From assembly GCF_024704385.1 (NCBI RefSeq), contig NZ_JAJDFX010000002.1, positions 1,364,001-1,428,000 of the forward strand: a stretch of DNA of 64,000 bases. Reading direction: 5' to 3'. The position numbers and the translations under genes were made by a program. The DNA comes from Cellulomonas sp. P24. Lineage in GTDB: Bacteria > Actinomycetota > Actinomycetes > Actinomycetales > Cellulomonadaceae. Position 1 is the first letter of the stretch, and each line of letters begins with the position of its first letter. The notes beneath the pieces are model-generated. The model saw only the letters and a program-made list of their open reading frames with translations, searched no databases and was not told the origin of the DNA. Positions 50,701 to 59,228 of this stretch are shown one piece after another.

Positions 50701-51033
50701 CGCAGCCGCGCCGAGAGTCGGTCCCGCAGGTCCGCCGCACCTCGTCGGGTCGCCGCGAGGACGAGCACGTCCTGCGGGGCGACACCGTGGTCGACGGCAG
50801 CCAGCACGGCCTCGACCGCCACCGCCGTCTTGCCCGTCCCCGGGGCACCGAGCACGAGCAGGGCCCCGGCGGCACGCGCGTCGTCCCTGTCGGGTCCGGC
50901 AGCACGCCGGGGACCTCCGGCGTCCAGCGCCCCCCACCCCTGCGAGCACCAGGACACGACGGCGCTCTGACCGGCGTCGAGGACCAGGGCGGGCGCGCCC
51001 TCGTCGGCGAGCGCGGGGCGCCGGAGCCGCACC
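47755..51033 (-). pseudogene. adnA: AdnA helicase-nuclease subunit, frameshifted in this sequence
   Basis: Two overlapping frames together give one full AdnA. The first (from 51033) has Walker A GAPGTGKT (62-69), a weakened motif II (VVVDDHQES) and motor sequences to AVAVLTP. The second continues as GREWDHVVVAGVQDGVWPDL, through the nuclease core (VVDLKTGRRAPKQEE) and iron-sulfur cysteines (TCALRW; LCPMCPVRRSC). The break is within 49060-49070, in a C/G-rich run where one extra G would restore the frame. Joined length is about 1093 codons, near mycobacterial AdnA. The start is uncertain (GTG 51033 preferred; GTG 51161 possible). Confidence 0.85.
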
Positions 51034-51210
51034 GTGGAGACCGCGGACGCCGGACGGGGTGGACCCGCAGCGCGGAGGCGCGACGACGCGCGGGGAGGAT
51101 GGGCGCCGGTCGTCACGGGACCGATCCCATCACAGGCCACCGACAGGCGTTGCCCCGGCACGGTCGGGCTTCGGCCAGAGGTTCGGCCAGGAGTCCAGCC
51201 AGGGCGTCGG

Positions 51211-52065
51211 TCAGGGGTTCGGCCAGGAGTTCGGCAGGCAGGGTGCCGCCGCGTAGGTCTGCTGCTGCATGACCGGTGCGAGCTCGCCCGCCGCGGGACA
51301 CGTCACGTGCCCGTGGCCGAGCAGGTGACCGACCTCGTGGTTGACGACGTACTGGCGGTACGTCCGGACGATCCCGCTGAACTCGGGGGTCGCCGTCACC
51401 CACCGCGCGTAGTTGATGGTCGCGTGGCCGTTGGTCGCGCACGAGACCTGACTGTTCGTCCGCAGCGGTGCGCACAGCTGGTCGACGGTGGTCGGGGACG
51501 CGAGCACCACCCGGTAGTCCGCGTCGTCGTCCGTGCGCGCGAACGAGAACGCGCCACCGGCACCCCAGCCCCGCGGGTCGTTCAGCGTCTCCATCACGTA
51601 GGCGGCGAACAACGCTCCGTCGACGTCGAGCCCGTCCTCGACCTCGACCCGCACGGACTTCACCGCACCCGGTCGCGGCGCCGGATCGCTCCCCGGCACG
51701 ACGACGAGCCGCCCGCTCGCGCTCGTCGGGACGTCCAGCGAGAGCAGCCCCGCGGCGACGTCGTCCGCGGTGCGCGGGTCGGGCGGCACCTGCGTCGTGG
51801 GAGCCGCCTGCGTCGACGTGGGGACGGAGGAGGGCGTGGCCGAGGTCACCGGGGTGCTCGGGGCGGTCGACCCGGGGGTCTCGCCGTCGCTCGAGGTGGT
51901 CGCGGCGACGTCACTGGTCTGCCCGCGTCCGACGGCGCTCGACCACAGCGCTGCACCGCCGGCACCCACGCTCAGCCCGACGAGGACCACCAGGACAGCC
52001 AGGGCGGGGACGGCCGCGCCTCGCGGACCACGGGCCCTCGTACGATGCCGAGGCCTGGACTCCAT
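51211..52065 (-). CDS. DUF3152 secreted metzincin-like protein
   Basis: A 284-residue protein with an N-terminal membrane anchor (AVPALAVLVVLVGLSVGAGG), a Ser/Thr/Pro linker (about 50-95) and a DUF3152 domain. The domain carries VVNHEVGHLLGHGH, a full HExxHxxGxxH zinc motif of metzincins. CAPLRTNSQVSC and HVTCPAAGE supply probable disulfide cysteines. Matches Rv3207c. ATG 52065 is preceded by GGGGGG; the frame further upstream is antisense to the TetR gene. Predicted extracellular metalloprotease; not proven. Confidence 0.84.
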   Translation of the reverse strand: MESRPRHRTRARGPRGAAVPALAVLVVLVGLSVGAGGAALWSSAVGRGQTSDVAATTSSDGETPGSTAPSTPVTSATPSSVPTSTQAAPTTQVPPDPRTADDVAAGLLSLDVPTSASGRLVVVPGSDPAPRPGAVKSVRVEVEDGLDVDGALFAAYVMETLNDPRGWGAGGAFSFARTDDDADYRVVLASPTTVDQLCAPLRTNSQVSCATNGHATINYARWVTATPEFSGIVRTYRQYVVNHEVGHLLGHGHVTCPAAGELAPVMQQQTYAAAPCLPNSWPNP

Positions 52066-52113
52066 CCCCCCATGCTCGCACCACCGCGAGGTGGCCACGC
52101 ATAGTCTTCCCCC

Positions 52114-52833
52114 ATGACCGCCCCCGGTGACAGCGCCGCACGCGGACCACGGATGCCCCGGGACGAGCGTCGGACCCAGATCCTCGCCCTGGCACGCGAC
52201 CTGTTCGCGACCGAGGGGTACCACCACGTCTCGATGGACGACATCGCCCTGCAGGCCGAGGTCACGAAGCCGGTCCTCTACCGTCACTTCCCGTCCAAGC
52301 TCGACCTCTACATGGCCGTGATCGACCAGCGCGGCGAAGACCTCGTGACCGCGGTCGAGGCCGCTCTCGCCCCGGTCGACCGTGACGCCGGTCAGCAGGA
52401 GTCCGGGCGGGCCGTCGTCAAGGCCGTCGTCCGTGCGTACTTCGACTTCGTCGCCGGCGCCGGGGAGGCGTCGTCGCTGCTGTTCGAGTCGGACCTCCTG
52501 AAGGACCCGGCGATGCGCGAGCAGATCGACGTCGCCTCGTCCTCCGGCTCCGCGCACATCAGCCGGGTGCTCCAGGAGGTCTCCGGCCTGCCCGCCGCGC
52601 AGACGGAGCTCCTGGTCACCGGGCTCACCGCGATGGCGCGCACGGCGGCGACGCACCACTTCCGCAGCGCCGAGCCGGGCGACCTCGAGGCGGCCGCGGA
52701 TCTCGTCGGTCAGCTGGCGTGGGGCGGCATCGCCGCGCTCGTGCGGGCGAACCGACCGGACGACGGCGGTGCGCGGCACGACGGTCCGGCAGCGCCGCCG
52801 CCGTCGACCGGCACGCCGTCGGCAACGGCCTAG
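52114..52833 (+). CDS. TetR-family transcriptional regulator
   Basis: A 239-residue protein. The DNA-binding domain (about 17-65) is typical: RRTQILALARDLFATEGYHH, then MDDIALQAEVTKPVLYRHFP. A ligand-binding helical domain follows and a Pro-rich C-terminal tail ends it. It is divergent from DUF3152 with only 48 bp between starts, so it may control both. A likely leaderless ATG at 52114; an internal ATG at 52153 is possible. Same position as Rv3208. Confidence 0.88.
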   Translation: MTAPGDSAARGPRMPRDERRTQILALARDLFATEGYHHVSMDDIALQAEVTKPVLYRHFPSKLDLYMAVIDQRGEDLVTAVEAALAPVDRDAGQQESGRAVVKAVVRAYFDFVAGAGEASSLLFESDLLKDPAMREQIDVASSSGSAHISRVLQEVSGLPAAQTELLVTGLTAMARTAATHHFRSAEPGDLEAAADLVGQLAWGGIAALVRANRPDDGGARHDGPAAPPPSTGTPSATA

Positions 52834-52892
52834 GATGGTGCAGCGGTGGCCCGGACAAGGGCTGCCGGACACCAGATCGAGGGAGAGTACCC

Positions 52893-53123
52893 ATGGCCGT
52901 GGAGATCACGATCGGCGTGCAGAACCAGGCACGTGAGCTCGTGGTGGAGAGCGACCAGGCGCCCGACGAGATCGCTGCCGCCGTCGCCGCCGCCCTCGAC
53001 GGCGGACCGACACTCACGCTGGTCGACGTCCGTGGTCGTCGGGTCATCGTCCCGACCGCCGTGCTCGGCTACGTGGAGATCGGCACCGACGTCCAGCGCA
53101 AGGTCGGCTTCAGCAGCCTCTGA
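52893..53123 (+). CDS. DUF3107 small protein
   Basis: A 76-residue protein matching DUF3107 (Rv3208A/TB9.4). It begins VEITIGVQNQARELVVES and ends VIVPTAVLGYVEIGTDVQRK, an alternating beta pattern. GGGAGAG lies about 10 nt before ATG 52893. Often cotranscribed with the TetR gene, as the 59-bp gap suggests. Function unknown. Confidence 0.85.
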   Translation: MAVEITIGVQNQARELVVESDQAPDEIAAAVAAALDGGPTLTLVDVRGRRVIVPTAVLGYVEIGTDVQRKVGFSSL

Positions 53124-53173
53124 GATACAGCGTCAGCGGCCCCTCAGGCGCAGCGTCAGCAGCCTCTGGGGTG
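53105..53173. repeat. Three tandem 23-bp repeats reaching from the DUF3107 3' end into the convergent spacer
   Basis: Units 53105-53127, 53128-53150 and 53151-53173. CAGCGTCAGC is repeated at 53128 and 53151, and TCAGCAGCCTCTG, the end of the DUF3107 gene, recurs at 53156-53168. It looks like local tandem duplication of the gene terminus. Confidence 0.7.
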
Positions 53174-53192
53174 CACCGGGTCGACGCCGCCG

Positions 53193-53890
53193 TCAGGCGG
53201 TGAGGCCCAGCCGCGCCATCCGTCGGGTGTGCTCCGCCGTGAGCTGACCGAACAGCTTCGGCGAGCGGTCGCCGTCGCCGGACGCGTCCACGAGCTCGAG
53301 CGTCGCGAGGCGCAGCAGCTCGGGGTGCGTCGCGAGGAGCGTCTGCACCACGCCCAGGGCCTCGCCGACCAGCCGTCGCCCCCACAGGGCGAGCCGCGAC
53401 ACGAGGACGTCGTCGGCGCTTCCCGCCGCGACGAGCTCCGACGCGGCGATGTCCGCGTACGCGACGTCGTCGAGCACCGACAGCACGACCGACCGGGTCT
53501 GCTCGTCCAGCCCGCGGGCGAGGTGCCGGCAGAAGTCGTCCGCGACCCCGTAGCCCACGACGGCCTTCAGCAGCCGCTCCCACCACGTGCTGGGGGGGTC
53601 CGCGCGTCGAAGTCGTCCAGGACACCGGCGAACGGTGCGACGGCCGTGAGCGGGTCCGCACCCAGCGCGGTCAGCCGGGCGAACAGCCTGCCCTGGCGGG
53701 TCATCGCCGCGGCGGACGCCCGAGCCAGCTGGATCTTGTCCTCCAGGGTCGGCGCCTGCGCCGCGTCGGCCGCGAGCCGCTCGAAGGTCGCCAGCTCGAG
53801 GGCCGCGACGAGCCCGAGCACGGTCACCTCGTCGGCGACGCTCGCGAGGGAGGGGGTGGACGCCTCAGGGGACGGGGTGGACGAGGTCAT
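53193..53890 (-). pseudogene. MiaE-like ferritin-fold protein, frameshifted at a G7 tract
   Basis: Two frames form one ferritin-like (MiaE_2-type, Rv3210c) protein. The first (from 53890) has VLGLVAALELATFERLAADA and RASAAAMTRQGRLFARLTAL, ending at DDFDART. The second continues STWWERLLKAVVGYGVADDF, then VVLSVLDDVAYADIAASELV. They join at the homopolymer 53590-53596 (seven G on plus, C on minus); one more base restores the frame as DART-PPSTWW. Di-iron ligands would be the Glu/His residues of the four helices. Likely sequence error or slippage; the intact product would be a diiron hydroxylase-like protein. Confidence 0.78.
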
Positions 53891-54208
53891 CCCTGCAGCC
53901 TAGTCCGGACCACCCGACGCGCGGGCTGCCCATCGGGACCTGCCCGCGGCGCCATCCGATAGCATGGCCGTCGTACATCGGTTGCCCGGTCGTCTCGACC
54001 TTCTCGCTCCGTCACGTCCACGTCTGTTGACCACCCTGCCGGTCCTGGCAACCCGGTCGGTCCGGACGCGCACGTCACGCGGGCGGCGTACTTCCACGAT
54101 CGGCTGCCGGCCAACCTCTGGCGGCGACGGACCTCACGGCCCGCGCGCCGAGTCACGCGAGCACGTCACGCGCGGCGCTCCGCCAGCCGAATGCTGTGAG
54201 GCATCCGC
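53891..54208 (+). other. Long leader of the DEAD-box helicase gene
   Basis: 318 bp without a confident gene. TAGCAT near 53961 is a plausible -10, which would give a roughly 240-nt 5' untranslated leader. Within it GCCCGGTCG and ACCCGGTCG recur about 60 bp apart. An 82-codon frame (53964-54212) ends in an ATGA overlap with the helicase start, but its Arg/Thr/Pro-rich composition is not protein-like. Long structured leaders are common for cold-inducible RNA helicases. Confidence 0.45.
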
Positions 54209-55864
54209 ATGACCTATGACACCGAGACCGAGACACCCGCTCCTGGCGACCTGAGCACGTCCACCGACGCGGCGAGCCAGCCGCACAGCTCCATCCACGT
54301 CGCCGACAAGTCGTTCGCCGACTTCGACATCCGCCGCGAGATCGTCGACGCGCTCGCCGACGTCGGCATCGTGTCCCCCTTCGCGATCCAGGCGATGACG
54401 CTCCCGGTGGCTCTCGCCGGCGGCGACATCATCGGCCAGGCGAAGACGGGCACCGGCAAGACCCTGGGGTTCGGCATCCCGCTGCTGAACCGTGCCGTGG
54501 CGCCGGGCGAGGAGGGCTACGACGCACTCCCGGCCCCCGGGAAGCCCCAGGCCCTCGTGGTCGTCCCGACCCGTGAGCTCGCGGTGCAGGTCGCCGGCGA
54601 CCTCAGCACGGCGTCCGCGCGCCGGTCGGTCCGCGTCGTCCAGCTCTACGGAGGCCGCGCCTACGAGCCCCAGGTCGCATCGCTGTCCGCCGGCGTCGAG
54701 GTCGTGGTCGGGACGCCCGGCCGCATGATCGACCTGATGAACCAGGGCTACCTGGACCTGTCGCACGTGCGCACCGTCGTGCTCGACGAGGCCGACGAGA
54801 TGCTCGACCTCGGGTTCCTCCCGGACGTCGAGAAGCTGCTGTCCCGCACGCCCGCCACCCGGCACACGATGCTCTTCTCGGCGACCATGCCGGGTGCGGT
54901 CGTCGCCATGGCCCGCCGCTACATGACGCAGCCCACCCACATCCGCGCGAGCGAGCCGGACGACCCGGGCGTCACGCTCAAGACCATCAAGCAGGTCGTC
55001 TACCGCGCGCACGCCCTCGACAAGGTCGAGGTCCTCGCCCGGATCCTGCAGGCCCAGGGCCGCGGTCTGACGATCGTGTTCGCGCGCACCAAGCGCACCG
55101 CGGCGAAGGTCTCCGACGAGCTCGTCGAGCGCGGCTTCGCCGCCGGTGCGATCCACGGCGACCTCGGCCAGGGGGCACGCGAGCAGGCGCTGCGGGCGTT
55201 CCGTCACGGCAAGGTCGACGTGCTCGTCGCGACGGACGTCGCCGCGCGGGGCATCGACGTCGACGACGTCACGCACGTCGTGAACTATCAGTGCCCCGAG
55301 GACGAGAAGACCTACCTGCACCGCACCGGTCGCACGGGCCGGGCGGGGAAGACCGGGACGGCCGTCACGTTCGTCGACTGGGACGACGTCCCGCGCTGGG
55401 GCCTGATCGACAAGGCTCTCGGCCTCGGCATCCCGGAGCCGGTCGAGACCTACTCGAGCTCACCCCACCTGTACACCGAGCTCGACATCCCGGCCGGCAC
55501 CAAGGGTCGGCTGCCCAAGTCGGCGCAGGTGCGTGCCGGTCTCGACGCCGAGGTGCTCGAGGACCTCGGGGAGACGGGCAAGCGTCACACCTCGGCGGCG
55601 CCGCGCTCCGGCGGGCGCGACTCCGGCCCGCGTGGCGGTCGCGACTCCGGCCCGCGTGGCGGTCGGGGCTCGGGCCCGCGCGAGAACCGTGAGGGCGGCC
55701 GCGGGCACAACGACGCCGCAGCGAAGCCGACGACCGACTCCTCCACCCAGCCTGCTGCTCGTGCGGGCGAGGAGGGCACCGGTCGTCCGAAGCGCAACCG
55801 CAACCGCCGCCGTACACGCGGTGGCCGCCCCTCCGAGCAGGCCGGCGGCGACGCCCAGGCCTGA
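54209..55864 (+). CDS. deaD: DEAD-box ATP-dependent RNA helicase with RGG-type tail
   Basis: A 551-residue helicase. It has the Q-motif region (FADFDIRREIVDALADVGI), motif I AKTGTGKT (78-85), Ia PTRELAVQ, Ib TPGRMID, II VVLDEADEM, III SATMPG, V VATDVAARGIDVDD and VI HRTGRTGRAG. The C-terminal 110 residues are disordered and basic, with RGG/GGRDSGPRGGR repeats and a final RKR-rich patch that binds RNA. Corresponds to rhlE (Rv3211). Expected role in rRNA maturation and mRNA turnover, probably cold-induced. A strong terminator follows. Confidence 0.92.
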   Translation: MTYDTETETPAPGDLSTSTDAASQPHSSIHVADKSFADFDIRREIVDALADVGIVSPFAIQAMTLPVALAGGDIIGQAKTGTGKTLGFGIPLLNRAVAPGEEGYDALPAPGKPQALVVVPTRELAVQVAGDLSTASARRSVRVVQLYGGRAYEPQVASLSAGVEVVVGTPGRMIDLMNQGYLDLSHVRTVVLDEADEMLDLGFLPDVEKLLSRTPATRHTMLFSATMPGAVVAMARRYMTQPTHIRASEPDDPGVTLKTIKQVVYRAHALDKVEVLARILQAQGRGLTIVFARTKRTAAKVSDELVERGFAAGAIHGDLGQGAREQALRAFRHGKVDVLVATDVAARGIDVDDVTHVVNYQCPEDEKTYLHRTGRTGRAGKTGTAVTFVDWDDVPRWGLIDKALGLGIPEPVETYSSSPHLYTELDIPAGTKGRLPKSAQVRAGLDAEVLEDLGETGKRHTSAAPRSGGRDSGPRGGRDSGPRGGRGSGPRENREGGRGHNDAAAKPTTDSSTQPAARAGEEGTGRPKRNRNRRRTRGGRPSEQAGGDAQA

Positions 55865-55878
55865 CCGCTCGACCTCAT

Positions 55879-55914
55879 GGAACGCCGCCGGGCAGGGCTG
55901 CCCGGCGGCGTTCC
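55879..55914 (+). terminator. Perfect 16-bp stem intrinsic terminator of the helicase gene
   Basis: GGAACGCCGCCGGGCA (55879-55894) pairs fully with TGCCCGGCGGCGTTCC (55899-55914) around a 4-nt loop, starting 15 bp after the stop. TCTGCCGTTCC follows, weakly U-rich. It also faces the convergent marC gene. Confidence 0.85.
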
Positions 55915-56016
55915 TCTGCCGTTCCCGTGGCTGCCGCGGCCGTCCGGCGGCCGTCCCGTGCGGCGCGGAGTGCGGTCCAGCATGCGGTCCGGCGTGCGGT
56001 CCGGCCCCTGCCCGGG

Positions 56017-56640
56017 CTACCCCGCGGCGATGAAGGCCTTGACCGCGTCCGCGACGAGCTGCACGGCGATCGCCGCGAGCAGCAGACCGGCGATGCGGCT
56101 CACGAGCGTCGTCCCGCTGTCCTTGAGGATGCGGTGCACGACGTTGGCGAACCGCATCGCGAGGAAGAGGCAGATGTGCACCGCCACGACGCCGAGCGCG
56201 ATTGCGACGACGTCCTGCACGGACCCGGTGCTGCGCTGGACGAACACCATCGTCGCGACGATCGCCCCGGGGCCGGCGAGCAGCGGCGTGCCCAGCGGCA
56301 CCATCGCGACGTTCACCCCGGCGTTCCCGGACGGTGTGGGCTCCTCCATCTTGCCGGTCAGGAGCTCCATCGCGACGAACAGCAGGAGCAGCCCGCCCGA
56401 GGCCTGGAGCGCCGGGAGCGAGATGTGCATGTAGGTCAGGAGCTGCTGACCGAACACCGCGAACGAGACGATCACCCCGAACGCCACGACGATCGCCTGC
56501 CGTGCGGCGTGCTTCCGTTGCCGCGACGTCATCGCCCCGGTCAGGCTCAGGAAGATCGGCACGGTCCCGGGCGGGTCCATGATGACGAACAACGTGATGA
56601 AGACCTCGGTGAACAGCCGGAGGTCGATGACCGCACTCAT
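56017..56640 (-). CDS. MarC family integral membrane protein
   Basis: A 207-residue protein with six membrane helices. The MarC signature is visible as FITLFVIMDPPGTVPIFLSL (helix 1) and MVPLGTPLLAGPGAIVATMV (internal repeat with GPG). Once linked to multiple antibiotic resistance, MarC proteins have no proven substrate. ATG 56640 overlaps the PHP stop (ATGA), so the pair is co-translated. Confidence 0.9.
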   Translation of the reverse strand: MSAVIDLRLFTEVFITLFVIMDPPGTVPIFLSLTGAMTSRQRKHAARQAIVVAFGVIVSFAVFGQQLLTYMHISLPALQASGGLLLLFVAMELLTGKMEEPTPSGNAGVNVAMVPLGTPLLAGPGAIVATMVFVQRSTGSVQDVVAIALGVVAVHICLFLAMRFANVVHRILKDSGTTLVSRIAGLLLAAIAVQLVADAVKAFIAAG

Positions 56641-57479
56641 GCGCGCACCACCGCGGCCGCGGCACGGCCCTCGATGCGGGCCAGCGTCGTGGGGTCGGTG
56701 AGGTTCTCCCCGAGGACGTTCGGCTTGCCGGCCCCGTGGTAGTCGCTCGCACCCGTGACGAGCAGACCGAGCCGGGCCGCGAGCGCGGTGAGCCGCTCGA
56801 CCTGCGCCGGCGGGTTGTCCCGGTGGTGCACCTCCAGGCCCACGAGCCCGGCCACCGTCAGCTCCTCGATCGCCGCGTCGTCGATCACCCGTCCGCGCTG
56901 CTCGGCACCCGGGTGCGCGAGGACCGGGACCCCGCCGGCGGTCAGCACGAGCTCGATCACCTCGAGGGCCGTCGGCGCGTGGTGGCGCACGTAGTAGCGC
57001 GAGCTGGGGAGCAGCATCGCGGTGAACGCAGCGCTCCTGTCCGTGACGATGCCCTTCGCGACGAGGGCGTCGGCGATGTGGGGCCGCCCGACCGTCGCGC
57101 CGATCGCGGTCTGCGCGACGACGTCCTCCCAGGTCAGGTCGTAGTCCTCGGAGAGCCGGTCGACCATGGTCCGTGCCCGGGTGACCCGCGCGGTCTTCGT
57201 CGCCCGCATCGCGTCGGCGAGCGGCGCGGACGTCGGGTCCTGGAGGTAGCTGAGGACGTGCACGCTGACGCCGGCCGCCGTCGCCGTCACCTCGCTCCCG
57301 AGGACGAGCGCGATGCCCTGCTCCCGGGCCGCTGCGGTGGCCTCGGCCCAGCCGTCCGTGGTGTCGTGGTCGGTGAGCGCGACGACGTCGAGACCGGCGG
57401 TCACCGCCTGGGCGATCACCTGCGACGGGGAGTCGGTCCCGTCGGACGCGGTGGAGTGGGTATGCAGGTCGATGCGCAC
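56637..57479 (-). CDS. PHP-domain metal-dependent phosphoesterase
   Basis: A 280-residue PHP protein. Motif 1 is RIDLHTHSTASDGTDS (His6, His8, Asp13), motif 2 VVALTDHDTTDG, motif 3 includes the Glu of VLGSEVTATAAG, and the C-terminal HPGAEQRGR and GASDYHGAGK complete the trinuclear metal site. Homologues hydrolyse short oligonucleotides or 3',5'-nucleotide bisphosphates (YciV/TrpH type). First gene of a two-gene operon with marC; divergent from the aminopeptidase gene. Confidence 0.88.
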   Translation of the reverse strand: MRIDLHTHSTASDGTDSPSQVIAQAVTAGLDVVALTDHDTTDGWAEATAAAREQGIALVLGSEVTATAAGVSVHVLSYLQDPTSAPLADAMRATKTARVTRARTMVDRLSEDYDLTWEDVVAQTAIGATVGRPHIADALVAKGIVTDRSAAFTAMLLPSSRYYVRHHAPTALEVIELVLTAGGVPVLAHPGAEQRGRVIDDAAIEELTVAGLVGLEVHHRDNPPAQVERLTALAARLGLLVTGASDYHGAGKPNVLGENLTDPTTLARIEGRAAAAVVRA

Positions 57480-57546
57480 CCCGCCAGCCTAGGGGGCCAC
57501 AGACCCGGTGTCGGACCCTCCGCGGCGGGGTGGGACGATGGGTGCC

Positions 57547-59094
57547 ATGAGTGCGGACCAGACCTCCCAGCAGCCCGACGGTACCCACCAGCCCCTCGAC
57601 AGCCGCGGCAGCAACCGGTCCCAGCGACCGACGTCCGCGGCGTTCCTCGAGTTCGTGACCTCCGGGTGGGGTGACCGGCCGACATCCACCGCACGTCCGG
57701 GACCCGCGGCGGACTTCACGGCCGCCCGCCGCGCGCGGCTGTCCGCGATGTTCCCGGGCGAGCGGCTCGTCGTCCCGGCCGGCACGTTCCGGGTTCGTTC
57801 CAACGACACCGACTACCGGTTCCGCCCGCACTCGGCGTTCGCCCACCTGACCGGGCTCGGCGCCGAGCACGAGCCCGACGCGGTCCTCGTGCTCCACCCG
57901 CGCCCCGAGCAGGACGGCGACGACGGCGCGGACACCGGGCACGACGCGGTCCTGTACCTGCGTCCGCTCGCGGGACGCGACACCGAGGAGTTCTTCGCCG
58001 ACTCGCGCTACGGCGAGTTCTGGGTCGGGGCGCGTCCGACGCTCGAGGACGTCGGCGTCGAGACCGGCATCACGACGGCCCACCTGGACGACCTGCGCGA
58101 CGCGATCTCGAAGGACGCCGGTCCCGACGGGGTCCAGGTGCTCGTCGTGCCCGGAGCCGACGAGGCCGTCGAGGCGCTGGTCGAGGAGATCCGCGCTGGG
58201 CACCAGGTCGGTGAGCGCGACGAGAAGCTCGCCGAGGCGCTCTCCGAGCTGCGACTGCTGAAGGACGCCTACGAGGTCGAGCAGCTGCGGGCGGCCGTGG
58301 CCGCGACCGCCGAGGGCTTCGACAAGGTGCTGCGCAACCTCCCGCGCGCGGTCGCGCACCGCCGCGGCGAGCGCGTGATCGAGGGGACGTTCGACGCCCA
58401 CGCCCGCGAGGAGGGCAACGCCGTCGGGTACGACACGATCGCCGCCGCGGGCGAGCACGCGACCACCCTGCACTGGACCGACAACGACGGCGTCGTGCGA
58501 CCCGGTGAGCTCGTGCTGATCGACGCCGGTGTCGAGGTCGACTCGCTGTACACCGCGGACGTCACCCGCACGATCCCGGTCGACGGGACCTTCACCGAGG
58601 TCCAGCGCCGCATCTACCAGGCCGTGCTCGACGCCGCCGACGCCGCCTTCGCGGTCGCGGTCCCGGGCGCCAAGTTCCGGGACGTGCACGCTGCGGCGAT
58701 GGAGGTCATCGCCGCCCGCCTCGCCGAGTGGGGCCTGCTCCCGGTGACCGCCGAGGAGTCGCTCTCCCCAGACGGCCAGCAGCACCGCCGCTGGATGGTG
58801 CACGGCACGAGCCACCACCTGGGGCTGGACGTGCACGACTGCGCGCAGGCCCGCCGTGAGATGTACCTGGACGCCACGATCGAGCCCGGCATGGTGTTCA
58901 CGATCGAGCCCGGGCTGTACTTCAAGTCCGACGACCTGCGGGTCCCGCCGGAGTACCGCGGGATCGGTGTGCGGATCGAGGACGACGTGCTCGTGACCGC
59001 GGACGGGAACGAGAACCTCTCGGCGGCGCTGCCGCGTCGACCGGACGACGTCGAGGCGTGGATGGCGCGTCTGGCGGCTTCGCCGGCGGAGTGA
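57547..59094 (+). CDS. pepP: Xaa-Pro aminopeptidase (aminopeptidase P, M24B)
   Basis: A 515-residue protein. An N-terminal creatinase-like domain (about 60-240) contains FRPHSAFAHLTGL. The C-terminal pita-bread domain carries the five metal ligands: the two Asp in LIDAGVEVDSLYTADVTRT, His in HGTSHHLGLDVHD, and Glu in FTIEPGLYF and GVRIEDDVLV. It removes N-terminal residues preceding proline. The start may be leaderless ATG 57547 or the in-frame ATG 57538. Confidence 0.9.
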   Translation: MSADQTSQQPDGTHQPLDSRGSNRSQRPTSAAFLEFVTSGWGDRPTSTARPGPAADFTAARRARLSAMFPGERLVVPAGTFRVRSNDTDYRFRPHSAFAHLTGLGAEHEPDAVLVLHPRPEQDGDDGADTGHDAVLYLRPLAGRDTEEFFADSRYGEFWVGARPTLEDVGVETGITTAHLDDLRDAISKDAGPDGVQVLVVPGADEAVEALVEEIRAGHQVGERDEKLAEALSELRLLKDAYEVEQLRAAVAATAEGFDKVLRNLPRAVAHRRGERVIEGTFDAHAREEGNAVGYDTIAAAGEHATTLHWTDNDGVVRPGELVLIDAGVEVDSLYTADVTRTIPVDGTFTEVQRRIYQAVLDAADAAFAVAVPGAKFRDVHAAAMEVIAARLAEWGLLPVTAEESLSPDGQQHRRWMVHGTSHHLGLDVHDCAQARREMYLDATIEPGMVFTIEPGLYFKSDDLRVPPEYRGIGVRIEDDVLVTADGNENLSAALPRRPDDVEAWMARLAASPAE

Positions 59095-59178
59095 CCGACG
59101 CCGCGCGGGCACGACTCCGGTGCCCGCGCGGACCACGTCGGCGCGTCAGGTCGGGACTGGGCCGTGGTTCAGGACTGC

Positions 59179-59228
59179 GCGCGGGTCAGGACGAGGCGCG
59201 GGCGAAGGCGAGGCGCGGGTCAGGACGA
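59179..59228. repeat. Spaced 16-bp direct repeat in a convergent spacer
   Basis: GCGCGGGTCAGGACGA occurs at 59179-59194 and 59213-59228 (34 bp apart), with a further partial copy (GAGGCGCGGGCGAAGG) between. The right copy overlaps the 3' end of the stress-protein gene. Confidence 0.6.

Noticed and set aside
53964-54212. An 82-codon uORF overlapping the deaD start as ATGA.
   Set aside because: Composition is Arg/Thr/Pro-rich and codon positions show no bias; treated as leader.
56017-59136. A 1039-codon minus-strand frame crossing the marC, PHP and pepP loci.
   Set aside because: Only its last part (56017-56640) is MarC; the rest is out of frame with PHP and antisense to the aminopeptidase.
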